29,000 bases of DNA from Neocallimastix lanati (nom. inval.) (Eukaryota; Neocallimastigomycota; Neocallimastigomycetes; Neocallimastigales; Neocallimastigaceae): positions 408,501 through 437,500 of the forward strand of contig JACVTC010000109.1 of assembly GCA_016946835.1 (NCBI GenBank). The letters are read 5' to 3'. The notes beneath the pieces are model-generated. The model was given only the letters and a program-made list of their open reading frames with translations, was not told the origin of the DNA and did not search any database. This document shows, piece by piece, positions 20,406 through 29,000 of this stretch. Numbering within the stretch: position 1 is the first letter of the stretch; each line of letters starts with the position of its first letter. The position numbers and the translations under genes are program-made.

Positions 20406-20689
20406 TAATAAAATATCATTCATTATATATTCTGTAAACTAATCATATCTCGAAAATCAGTTACTTCTATTTAATTCATTCCCCAAAAATTTAGGAGTTG
20501 ATATATTAATATTAACTCAAAACTTTATTAATATTATTTTGTTTCTTTAGTAATAAAAAATTTATTTTTTAATCTTTTGATTAAAATAAATAAATAAAAT
20601 GAATGAAGAATTATTTATTATCTTTATTATTATTAATTATTATCATTAATTATTTTTATTTAATTCTGAATCAGCACATTCTGGTGTTT
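19931..20689. other. A+T-rich spacer, nothing recognised
   Basis: This is the 3' flank of the subtilase. AATAAATAAATAAG-like A-rich stretches near 20022 could serve polyadenylation. A poly-A run lies at 20376-20396. No open frame with protein-like composition was found. Confidence 0.65.
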
Positions 20690-21140
20690 ATATATATATT
20701 CTCTTAATATCCTAACTCATTATCATGGTAAGTATAAGAACAACAAAATCCACATAAATGTATCTTTTTACTAATATGAACATCATAATCACTCTTACGT
20801 TGAAGACTCTTGCAAACATCATATAAAAATCCCACTTCAAGTCCACCCTAACTGGAAATCCAGTTAATGCATTCTTTAAAAACTGCTAAAAGCCTAAGAA
20901 CTTAAAAGAATAAAAAAATTTACTGAGGATGGATGGAGTATGGTCCAATAGCTGTAAGGAACAAGATAATCACGATTAGCTTGAGTTTCACCTTGATTAT
21001 CTTCCCATGCTACATGGAATTAAATAACTCTTTCTAGTTGATTTATAACTGGATTATATTTTCAAAATCTAGATTCAATTAAAGATTTAAGAATTTCATC
21101 ATGAGCTTGTTCTAATTCAGACCATATTTAAACTATTACT
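20690..21140 (-). pseudogene. NADP-type glutamate dehydrogenase N-terminal relic
   Basis: The minus strand from about 21110 gives ELEQAHDEILKSLIESRF, a stop, then KYNPVINQLERVI, TAA, and FHVAWEDNQGETQANRDY. This is the conserved hexameric glutamate dehydrogenase block usually read as ERVIQFRVPWEDDxGxxQVNRGYRVQ, with CAA turned to TAA. It is followed by HPSSVNFFILLSS (usual HPSVNLSILKFLG) and, after a frameshift, FLKNALTGFPV (usual FKNxLTGLPMGGGKGG). A further stretch with CKSLQRKSDYDV may be the KGKSDxEV block. Stops, frameshifts and the missing C-terminal nucleotide-binding half show it is dead. No intact copy lies in the window. Confidence 0.8.
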
Positions 21141-21730
21141 TCTGTAAAAATTATATGATTTAAAAAAAAAAAATTTAATCCATAAAATAAAACTATTATT
21201 ATAAAAAATAAATTAATGCAAAGTTGGATTAATAAAGAAAAGATGTTTTTTTTATGACCAAATCACTTTACATCTTACGATATCATATTTTTATTGTACA
21301 AAAATAATTTGCTCTGTAAAGAAAAAAAAATTGAAATGAAATATTATAAAATAAATAATAATAAATAAATAAAATAATAACAAAAAATGAAAATAAATAA
21401 AAATAAAAAATTAATATATCATAAAAAAATATATAAATAATTAAATAAAAACAAATATAAAAATTAAGTATATAATACAAAATACTTTCAATTTTGAAAT
21501 TTTATAGATATTTATATTTTTTATTAATTTATAAATATAATATTATATTTAAATTATATTATATATATTTTATCAATAAATATTATATAATAATTATAAT
21601 ATACAAATTTTATAAATAATTTAGTAAAATACGATATTTTAAAAATACATATATTATTTCATTTTTTCAAATATAAAATATAATTATTACTATTTATTAA
21701 ATTTTCAAATTCATTATATATAATTATTTC
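21141..21730. other. A+T-rich spacer, nothing recognised
   Basis: No gene is seen. Open stretches here (such as the minus-strand one at 21283-21480) are Phe/Ile/Tyr-rich translations of AATAAATAA-type DNA and are not called. Confidence 0.6.
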
Positions 21731-21902
21731 ACATTCATCTTTAGGTAAGATCAGCTATGTATAAAAGAGGGTTGCGGCCTCTAATATACGAGTTATTTTA
21801 ATCAATGAAAAACTCATATAATAACCCTTTTTGCATCATTTTTACTTGAAGATTTGCTCTTTGGCAAATCTTTCAGGTAAGAATTTACCTACAGATGAAT
21901 GT
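21731..21902. mobile_element. 172-bp element with 18-bp terminal inverted repeats (MITE or structured RNA)
   Basis: The left end ACATTCATCTTTAGGTAA (21731-21748) is the reverse complement of the right end (21885-21902) at 17 of 18 positions. Inside are further stems: AGAGG/CCTCT around GTTGCGG, GAGTT/AACTC, a 9-bp stem AAGATTTGC/GCAAATCTT with loop TCTTTG, and AGGTAA/TTACCT with loop GAAT. The interior is richer in G and C than the flanks. There is no coding potential. It could be a foldback/MITE-type non-autonomous transposon or a gene for a small structured RNA. No clear target-site duplication is seen. Confidence 0.65.
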
Positions 21903-23280
21903 AAAGATTAAATTTATGATATTCAAATCGTTTATATATAATTTTTCTAAAAATATTTCTCACAAATTTTTAATGAATTCATTTTGACCAATCATATTAA
22001 ATTTATATTTAAAATATTTTTACCTTCAAATTTAAGAAGGATTAGAAAATCAAAAGCACATCACTTTTTTTTTAAAACAGTAAAATAATAAAACCAAATA
22101 ATTGTTTTAGTTTATTACTATAAATATGAAAAAGTTACATATTTAAAATATAATTTTAACAGATACTAAAATATTTTCCATAAAACTTTTACATGATTAT
22201 TTTATATATTATAATTATTATAAACTATTAATATATAAGGATAAGTTAATATAATGTTATGAAATGATATTAAAATCGGTTAAATATTTGAAAACACGTG
22301 TATTAATAATAAAATAAGAATCAACAAATAAAATAATATATGTACAAATTAATTTATGAAATTATTGTAATTATATCTATAAATGAAAATTTAGTATAAG
22401 TTGTTATTATTTATATAAAATATATATTTTATATATCATTTATTAAATATTTAACAATAATGATAATATTTATTATCAAATCTTTACTCCTTAATTTATA
22501 TATTTAATAGTAACTTCAGAGTATAAAAATTATAATTATGTAAAATAATAAACTAGTGAGAAAATACCACAATTGCTCAAGAAACTCACTTGTTAGTAAA
22601 AAAAAAAAAATTAATATATTAAAGATATAAAATATATATAAATATATTAAACCTCTTTTTAAGTAAATATTTTCATATATATATATTTAAGAAATGGAAA
22701 AAAAAAAAAAAAAATCCTAATTTAATATACTAAAACATGGGTTTTAACTTAATAAAATAATTCAATATTTTCAAGAATAATTTAATATGATAATAATATA
22801 AAATAAATCGAAAATTTTATGAGATAAAATATATACATTTGTGTAATGTTACACGGTATGATAAAAATTTTGACATTACAATAAAAATATAATTGATTTT
22901 GATTTGTTAGTATTATTACAAATAGAAATTAATAATAAAATATAAAATTAAATTTTTTGTTTAATATGAATTTTATTTTGAAATTTTATTTTGGAATTAA
23001 ACTAAAAAAAAATATATATATATATATATATAATAATATTTTAATTTTATTTTATTTCATTTTTATATAAATTAAATCATTGTTCTTTTATAACTTTCGT
23101 ATTACAGTCATTAATTTTTATTATTATTATTTATTTATTTTATTTTATTTTTATATATTAAACTTTATTTTTACTTTTTTTTTTTTTTTTTTTTTTGATT
23201 TCTTATAATAATACATTATTTTTTTTTCAATACTGTATATAATATGAAAAAAAAAAAAAAGGAATATAAATTGTTATTTC

Positions 23281-23320
<40 letters not shown>

Positions 23321-23401
23321 TTATTAATATTTTTTTACTTTTTTTTTGGTTTTTGTTTTATAACTTAAATTTATAATATGTAAATAAATTGCTAATTTAA
23401 T
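21903..23401. other. A+T-rich spacer, nothing coding
   Basis: There is no gene. It includes an imperfect 10-bp inverted repeat (22551-22560 and 22585-22594), a short palindrome GTGTAATGTTACAC at 22841-22854, an AT array near 23011-23032, poly-T at 23178-23196 and a TTA array at 23282-23322. This is the 3' flank of the minus-strand membrane-protein gene. Confidence 0.65.
22551..22594. repeat. Imperfect 10-bp inverted repeat
   Basis: AACTAGTGAG at 22551-22560 and CTCACTTGTT at 22585-22594 are complementary at 9 of 10 positions around a 24-base loop that itself contains mixed-composition sequence. The significance is unknown. Confidence 0.45.
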
Positions 23402-24064
23402 TTAAAGACTCTTTTTATCATTATTCTTATTTTTTTTATTTATTTTTAATTGAGAGAAATAATATATAAGCCATGATAATCCATATGCTATGGTAAAATT
23501 TGTTACAAATCCAATAATAGTTACAAATACTGGCTGTTCGTAAACTCTTAAAAATGGATAGGGTCCAGTTATGACTTTTATTATATTTAAAAATATTAAT
23601 ACAATTGAATAAATAATTGTTGGAATGACACTTATGTAAAGGCTTTTCTTTGATAATTCTCCTTCTTCAAATATACAAAATGATACAAATGATATTATCG
23701 GGCAAAGTAAATGATGGTACAGTTGTGCTCCTCTGATTAATAAGACATCAACTATATTCTTTTTTATTCCCAACGGAACTAATACTGTAATAACAATGAA
23801 AAATGTTAAAGTCAAACAACTAGTAACTACATAACGAAGCATTCTTAACCAACTTGGTGATTCAATGTTTCTTGCTTTTACGTGATATACTGAATAAATA
23901 GAACTTACAATCATAGCAGAAACGTTGGATAAAATGGTGTAGTAAATGAAATAATAAAAGCCTCCTTCCTTAAAACTTAAAATTAAAGCAATTATTTCAA
24001 ATACAACAATTGTTATATTTAATATTATACTTATTTTCTCATTCATTCTATTCGAATTTTTCAT
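23402..24064 (-). CDS. Intronless six-helix integral membrane protein, bacterial-like
   Basis: The gene encodes 220 residues with no intron. Hydrophobic segments lie at about 10-31, 38-60, 78-99, 110-132, 142-163 and 179-204; the C terminus is short, basic and Lys/Asn-rich. Distinctive blocks are YYTILSNVSA (41-50), LRYVVTSCLTLTF (76-88), GAQLYHHLLCPIISF (112-126) and ITGPYPFLRVYEQP (165-178). The pattern (TxLSN in helix 2, LxHHxxxP in helix 4, GPYPF before helix 6) recalls uncharacterised membrane proteins of Firmicutes. That resemblance is from memory and not checked. Function is unknown. Start Met1 and Met7 are both possible. Lack of introns and the bacterial look suggest horizontal acquisition from rumen bacteria. 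Confidence 0.85.
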   Translation of the reverse strand: MKNSNRMNEKISIILNITIVVFEIIALILSFKEGGFYYFIYYTILSNVSAMIVSSIYSVYHVKARNIESPSWLRMLRYVVTSCLTLTFFIVITVLVPLGIKKNIVDVLLIRGAQLYHHLLCPIISFVSFCIFEEGELSKKSLYISVIPTIIYSIVLIFLNIIKVITGPYPFLRVYEQPVFVTIIGFVTNFTIAYGLSWLIYYFSQLKINKKNKNNDKKSL

Positions 24065-25008
24065 TTTTTATATAGATTATTATAATTATATTTAGTATTA
24101 TCTTTTTATTATTGTTATTTTTATTCTATTTTTTATTCTATATTTTATATTATTTTTTATTTTTTATTTTTTATATTTTTATTTTTTATTTTTTATATTT
24201 TTATTTTTTATTTTTAATATTTTTATTTTTTATTTTTTATATTTTTATTTTTTATTTTTTATTTTTTTATTTTTTTATTTTTTTATTTTTTATTTTTTTA
24301 TTTTTTATTTTTTGTTTTTTGTTTTTTTTTTTTTATTTTTTGTTTTTTTAATTTTTATTTTTTATTGTATTTTTTATTATATTATTATTTTATTTTTTTA
24401 ATTTTTTGATGAAAAATTTTCATTTAAAAATAAAAAATAAAAAAAAAATAACAATAAAAAAAAAAAAAAATAAGAAATAGTAGACCCAATAAAATGAAAA
24501 TACAAAATTTATTGAAACATATATCCATGTATCATATATTAAATTAATAAATGTTTCTTTTAAATATTATAATTAATTGAATTTAAATCATATTTTTGAT
24601 ATAGGAAAAATTTTATAAACCTATATTTACAAATATATATATGTTTTTATTTTAAATTTACCGTTAATACTTAATTTTTTAAGATAAAAAAAGGACTAAA
24701 AATATTATTTTAAAAGCATCATACTTATTAATGTATGATGCTATAAATCATAAATAATAATATTTATACAATTATAAACAATAATTATAATTAATTATGT
24801 GTTATATAAATATATGTAATAAATAATAATTATAATAATTAATTGTGTGTTATATCAATTATAAGGAAATAGTATTTTATTAAATAAACTTAAAAAATTT
24901 TTATTCAAATTATATAAAAAAAAAAATAATGTGTATATGCTTTCTTTTGAATTTATATATTTAAATTATTTAAATTATTTAATAGTGAATATTTAAAAAT
25001 ATATAATG

Positions 25009-25042
<34 letters not shown>

Positions 25043-25920
25043 AAATAAATATTTCTAAGTTTCCCATAAAAATACATATTATTTATTATTTACATTTAAT
25101 TAAAAGAAAAATGATATTAATTAACGAAGGAATTTTTATTTTTTATATTTTAATTTTATTTTTTAATTTTTTTATTTTATTTTATTTTATTTTTTTTAAT
25201 CTATAAATTATGAGTTTTTTTTTTTTTTTTAAAAAAAAAAAGTTATAATATTAATATTAATATATTCGTTTAACAAAAAATTCTGCACTAGAGTATTATT
25301 TAAAAAAGTTGTTTTATTATTTATAAAAATTATATTTATAAATAATAAAAGTAACAAAATTTATAATATGAATATAATAAAATAGTTCATGTATTTTCTT
25401 AATAAATTTTATATTTATATATACACATGTATTAATTAATATTACTATTATATTTATAAATAATAAATATTTTAGATATCAAAATTGGAAAAGCAAATAT
25501 TTTTATATTTCAAAAATGAATTGATATTATTTCCATGAAATATATATATAATAAATAATAAGTTATTATTTAACCAATTTGCAAATAAATTTTTATCATT
25601 ATTAATTAATTAATTTTTTAATAAATAATGTATTATTTCTTTATGGGAAACTAAATTTTTGTATTTATTAATAAAATATGTACTAACATCAAAGTAAAGG
25701 GAAGTATTTTTAACTATTAAAGCAATATATTATTAAAGTGAAAAATTCTGTTAATAATATTTTTTTATTCATTATATTTATTTATTAAAAAAAAGAAAAA
25801 AAATTTTAATGTTTGATAGTTATTAAAAAAGTATTAATTTTTGAAATCATTTTCATATTATTATAATATTATTATTTAATGATAACAATAAAAATCATTA
25901 TTTTATATTTTCAAATTTGA
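24065..25920. other. A+T-rich spacer with T-rich satellite and stem-loops
   Basis: A TTTTTATTTTTTATAT-type array fills about 24110-24400. A nested stem-loop lies at 24700-24765 (listed separately). TAATTA..GTGTTATAT-containing direct repeats lie at about 24780-24860, poly-T at 25008-25038, and a poly-T/poly-A junction at 25215-25241. No gene is supported. Confidence 0.65.
24700..24765. repeat. Nested inverted repeat (66-bp stem-loop)
   Basis: An inner perfect 10-bp stem, AGCATCATAC (24715-24724) and GTATGATGCT (24733-24742), surrounds the loop TTATTAAT. Outside it, AAATATTATT (from 24700) pairs with AATAATATTT (24756-24765). The whole could be a tiny foldback element or a transcription/RNA structure. 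Confidence 0.6.
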
Positions 25921-25947
25921 AAATTTTATATTTTCCAATTTGTAAAA

Positions 25948-26103
25948 GTATCTTTAAATGTATTTTATATTTTCTAATTTGAAAAAGTATCTTTAAATGT
26001 ATTTTATATTTTCAAATTTGAAAAAGTATCTTTAAATGTATTTTATATTTTCAAATTTGCAAAAGTATCTTTAAATGTATTTTCAAAAGATAATTCATTG
26101 GTC
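25948..26103. repeat. 39-bp tandem repeat spanning the stop codon of the C11orf65-like gene
   Basis: GTATCTTTAAATG starts at 25948, 25987, 26026 and 26065, exactly 39 bp (13 codons) apart. The right-most copy encodes the last residues of the minus-strand gene (NTFKDTFANLKI) and its TAA. The others lie in the 3' flank and stay in frame. Confidence 0.92.
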
Positions 26104-27807
26104 CATTCATATATATCATGAAAATCATCATTTTCAATATCATCAATGTTAATATTTTCTTCACTAAATTCTGTAGAATCATCAATGTTAATATTTTCTT
26201 CACTAAATTCTGTAGAATCATCAATTATTTCATAATTGTTTGAATCATCATCGTTATCTGTGGACTCTTTTGTATTTTCTTCAATTTCTATATTTATAAT
26301 CCATTCATTATAGTTATTTAATTTATTTTAAAAATATTATATTATTAAATCATTTTAATTTCATATATCAAAAATGTAATTTTATAAATACATAACATTC
26401 ATTATTATATATATTAATTCAATATATACAAAATATTAATATTTTAAATAAATAAATAAATAAATAAATAAAATAAAATAAAATAAATAGTAGAATATTA
26501 AATATAAAGTACAGTTTGAATAAAATAAAAAAAAATAAATAGTAGAATATTAAATATAAAGTACAGATTGAATAAAATAAAATAAAATAAATAGTAGAAT
26601 ATTAAATATAAAGTACAGATTGAATAAAATAAAATAAAATAAATAGTAGAATATTAAATATAAAGTACAGATTGAATAAAATAAAATAAAATAAATAGTA
26701 GAATATTAAATATAAAGTACAGATTGAATAAAATAAAATAAAATAAAATAAAATAAAATAAAAAAAATAGCTATATGATATATTTATACCTATATTTTTA
26801 TTTTCGCATTTGTTATTATTCTCTGAATTTGCATTTTTTGCTTGCTGGTACATTTTTTGCATTTTTTTAATTCTTTCTCTATGCTTCTGAATATTAGATT
26901 TTTTTTTACTAACTAATTTTGGTTTTTTTCTATTAATTATATATTAAAAAAAGAAAAATTACATAATAATATTATGAATTTTATTATTATAATAGTAACG
27001 TTTATAATATTTATTAATTGAAAGTAAATTTATTTATTATTAAAATGTCAAATATATAACTTGCATTTGTCATTTTATGAATAATTGTATATAATTATCT
27101 ATTAACCTTTTATTGTTTTGTATATTATTAATATTATTTTTTTTTTGCTGTTTTTTATCATCTTCTTTTTTCAAAAATGAATTTGTTACTTTTTTACTTG
27201 CTATACGATTATTTTGAGAAACAGAAGAATATATTGTTTTGTTTCTTTCGTATATATTACATATTTCTTTTTCATATAATGGTAAAGATATAGCTTAAAT
27301 TATAAATTTATTATATAAATTAAATTAAATTATTATATAAACTATTATATTAATTATTATATAAATTATTTTATAAATTATTATATAAATTATTATATAA
27401 AATATTATTATTATCATTATTATCATTACATAATGTGGATAATTCTCTCCAACCATTATTTCTTCCACCCATATATATTGGTTTTTTATCCAACAAATTC
27501 ATATACTAAAAAGATTCGTTGTTATATTTATTATACAAAAATAAGATATGCATTAATAAAAATTTTTTAATTTGACATTGATATTTTAATATATATATAT
27601 ATATATATATTTATAAAATAAATAAAATAATATCATGCAGTATATATACTTGTATATATTCTTTCTTATTTGTTACATCAGAAGGATCTGCTATATCACA
27701 ACTATTATTCCAAATGTTATCTTTATTAATAATTTTCTCGAAATTTCTATTTCCCATTAGTTTATATGCATCATGATAAGCCTTATATTTTTTATTTTTT
27801 TTTCAAA

Positions 27808-27845
<38 letters not shown>

Positions 27846-29000
27846 GAATAATAATAAGAATAATAAAAATAAGAATAAGAATAATAATAATAATAAGAAT
27901 AAGAATAAGAATAAGAATAAGAATAAGAATAATAAAATATAATAAAAGAAGAAGAAGAAATATTGAAAAAAAATATATTTTAATTATACATTAATATATT
28001 AGTTTATTAATTCATAATTCTTTTTTATTTAATTTTAATATTCTTGAAGTTATTAAATATTTTAGAAAGTAATGAAATAATTCATATATTAAATTACATC
28101 TGAAAAACAGTTTAATATTCTATATCCACTAAAATAATGAATATTTTGTCCATTACTATAAATTTTATAATAAATATATGGTGGAAATGTTTCCCCTCCA
28201 AATCTTGATAATAAATTTATTGTTTTAATTATATCATGTTATATCATGTCTTTTACTTTAAAAAATATTTTAAATATATTATATATCTATAAATATATAT
28301 ACCTAAATCGAATCTATAAATTGTTAATATTATATTATATAATATATATAAAAATACAATTAAATATTAATTATATTAATAATAAAAGTATAAATAAATA
28401 TACATATATATTTATTTCTAATATTAATTGTTGCACAATAATACAAAAAAAAAAAAAAAAAAAAAAAAAAAATTACCTTTCCTTGTGACAATGGATCATT
28501 AAATAGCATTGATTCTCTTGGATTTAATTTTCTTAATATTTCATTTGTACATAATTTTTTCTGATAAATTTTTTATAAGATTTTATTATTAGCTTAATAT
28601 CATATCTTAATATATATAATATATATATATATACTTTTAATAATTAAATAATCATTACCATTTCATATAAAGAATTTTTTAAAATTTGAAATGTTTTTCT
28701 ATCTAAATATCTTTTCCATGCTCTTACAATAATAGCTTTTGCATAAAGTCTTAAATTTATTAGTTCTATAATAAAATTTATACAATTTAAATAAAAAAAA
28801 ATAATTAAATAAAACGAAATGTTAACACCCATATACTCTTTTTTTTTTTTTTTTTATTTTTGTTTAATGAGCATTTTATTGATATATATAAAATAATTAC
28901 CACTATTCTCTTCATCTATTTTTATTTTTTTATATTCATTATTATTATTATTTGATGAATGCGTATTATTAGAATCAGTAAAATTAACTGAGTTTATCGG
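26043..29000 (-). CDS. IQ-motif protein resembling animal C11orf65/MFI, nine exons, 5' end off the right edge
   Basis: Exons (minus): >29000-28901, 28765-28659, 28560-28477, about 28220-28098, 27781-27650, 27505-27430, 27293-27107, 26929-26790, 26287-26043. Phases match throughout and give 397 residues in the window. Donors are GTAATT, GTAATG, GTATAT, GTTAAT and GTATAA. Only the fourth exon lacks an obvious AG acceptor. Conserved-looking blocks are the IQ-like helix YAKAIIVRAWKRYLDRK, then LRKLNPRESMLFND, LSRFGGETFPPYIYYKIYS, AYKLMGNRN, PIYMGGRNNGWRELS, HRERIKKMQKMYQQ, and near the end YEWTNELSF. From memory this order matches the animal protein C11orf65 (protein MFI, reported as an inhibitor of mitochondrial fission). 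The fungal insertions are Asn/Lys/Asp-rich. IQ motifs bind calmodulin-like proteins. The family call is moderate; that this is a real spliced gene is likely. Confidence 0.75.
26141..26218 (-). repeat. 39-bp in-frame duplication inside the last exon
   Basis: CATCAATGTTAATATTTTCT and the following bases occur at 26141 and again at 26180. The minus strand encodes DDSTEFSEENINI twice in an acidic, Asp/Glu-rich tail of the C11orf65-like protein. Confidence 0.9.
26430..26770. repeat. Intronic 52-bp minisatellite, five copies, flanked by AAATA repeats
   Basis: TAGTAGAATATTAAATATAA starts at 26488, 26540, 26592, 26644 and 26696, a strict 52-bp period. Copies end in GTACAG(A/T)TTGAATAAAATAAAA. The array lies wholly within the last intron (26789-26288), which at 502 nt is the longest of this gene. 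Confidence 0.92.
27806..27935. repeat. AAT / AAGAAT compound microsatellite in an intron
   Basis: Pure AAT repeats run into AAGAAT (hexamer) repeats. The array lies in the 27782-28097 intron of the C11orf65-like gene, just upstream (in transcript sense) of the acceptor at 27782. Confidence 0.88.
28444..28472. repeat. Poly-A run next to a splice donor
   Basis: About 29 A residues on the plus strand (poly-U in the minus-strand transcript) follow immediately after the donor GTAATT of the third visible exon of the C11orf65-like gene. Confidence 0.85.

Noticed and set aside
22841-22854. Palindrome GTGTAATGTTACAC as an operator
   Set aside because: A 6-bp arm palindrome is expected by chance in this amount of A/T-rich DNA, and no gene lies next to it.
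24112-24351. 79-codon Phe/Leu/Tyr-rich open frame
   Set aside because: It is a translation of a TTTTTATTTTTTATAT-type array, without any protein signature.
27773-27994. 73-codon Ile/Arg-rich open frame
   Set aside because: It is a translation of the AAT/AAGAAT microsatellite that lies in an intron of the minus-strand gene.
28644-28832. Minus-strand 62-codon frame starting MGVNISFYL as an independent gene
   Set aside because: Its second half is the IQ-like exon (28765-28659) preceded by an intron ending TATTATAG. The first part is intron sequence and breaks phase with the upstream exon.
1-29000. tRNA or rRNA genes
   Set aside because: I found no convincing A/B-box pair, cloverleaf or conserved rRNA segment. 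Chance GGTTC-like strings lacked the rest of a tRNA.

Overview
The window looks like nuclear DNA of an anaerobic gut fungus (Neocallimastigomycota). The base composition is extremely A+T-rich, with long poly-A/poly-T runs and TTA/TTTA microsatellites. Genes are split by short GT..AG introns. The gene content also fits: a secreted pectin methylesterase with a fungal type-1 carbohydrate-binding module, a secreted subtilase with chitin-binding modules, an IQ-motif protein of a type I associate with flagellated eukaryotes, and decayed Ty1/copia retrotransposon DNA. The taxonomic call is inference; no rRNA or tRNA is visible.

Layout. 1-4375 (-): a multi-exon, repeat-built gene encoding a very large low-complexity/coiled-coil protein; it runs off the left edge. 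4376-6690: A+T-rich spacer with one perfect hairpin. 6695-10985: a dead Ty1/copia element in two opposing pieces. Gag, protease, integrase and the start of reverse transcriptase lie on the minus strand; the rest of reverse transcriptase and RNase H lie on the plus strand, so the 3' half appears inverted. 11662-12987 (-): a two-exon pectinesterase-CBM1 gene. 13800-14060: a small island much richer in G+C, of unknown origin. 14061-16320: spacer with a 46-bp duplication and a large TTA array. 16328-16885 (+): a decayed, truncated copy of the subtilase. 18050-19930 (+): the intact subtilase with two C-terminal chitin-binding modules. 20690-21140 (-): a relic of NADP-type glutamate dehydrogenase. 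21731-21902: a 172-bp element with 18-bp terminal inverted repeats and internal hairpins (MITE or structured RNA). 23402-24064 (-): an intronless six-helix membrane protein with a bacterial look. 26043-29000 (-): a nine-exon gene resembling animal C11orf65 (protein MFI); its 5' end lies off the right edge.

No operon or pathway links the genes. The themes are secreted polysaccharide/protein-degrading enzymes, in-frame minisatellite growth inside genes, and many broken genes and transposon pieces. The least explained items are the repeat protein with a Cys/Trp-toggling 10-residue repeat, the 172-bp inverted-repeat element, the G+C island, and an exon without a usable AG acceptor in the C11orf65-like gene.
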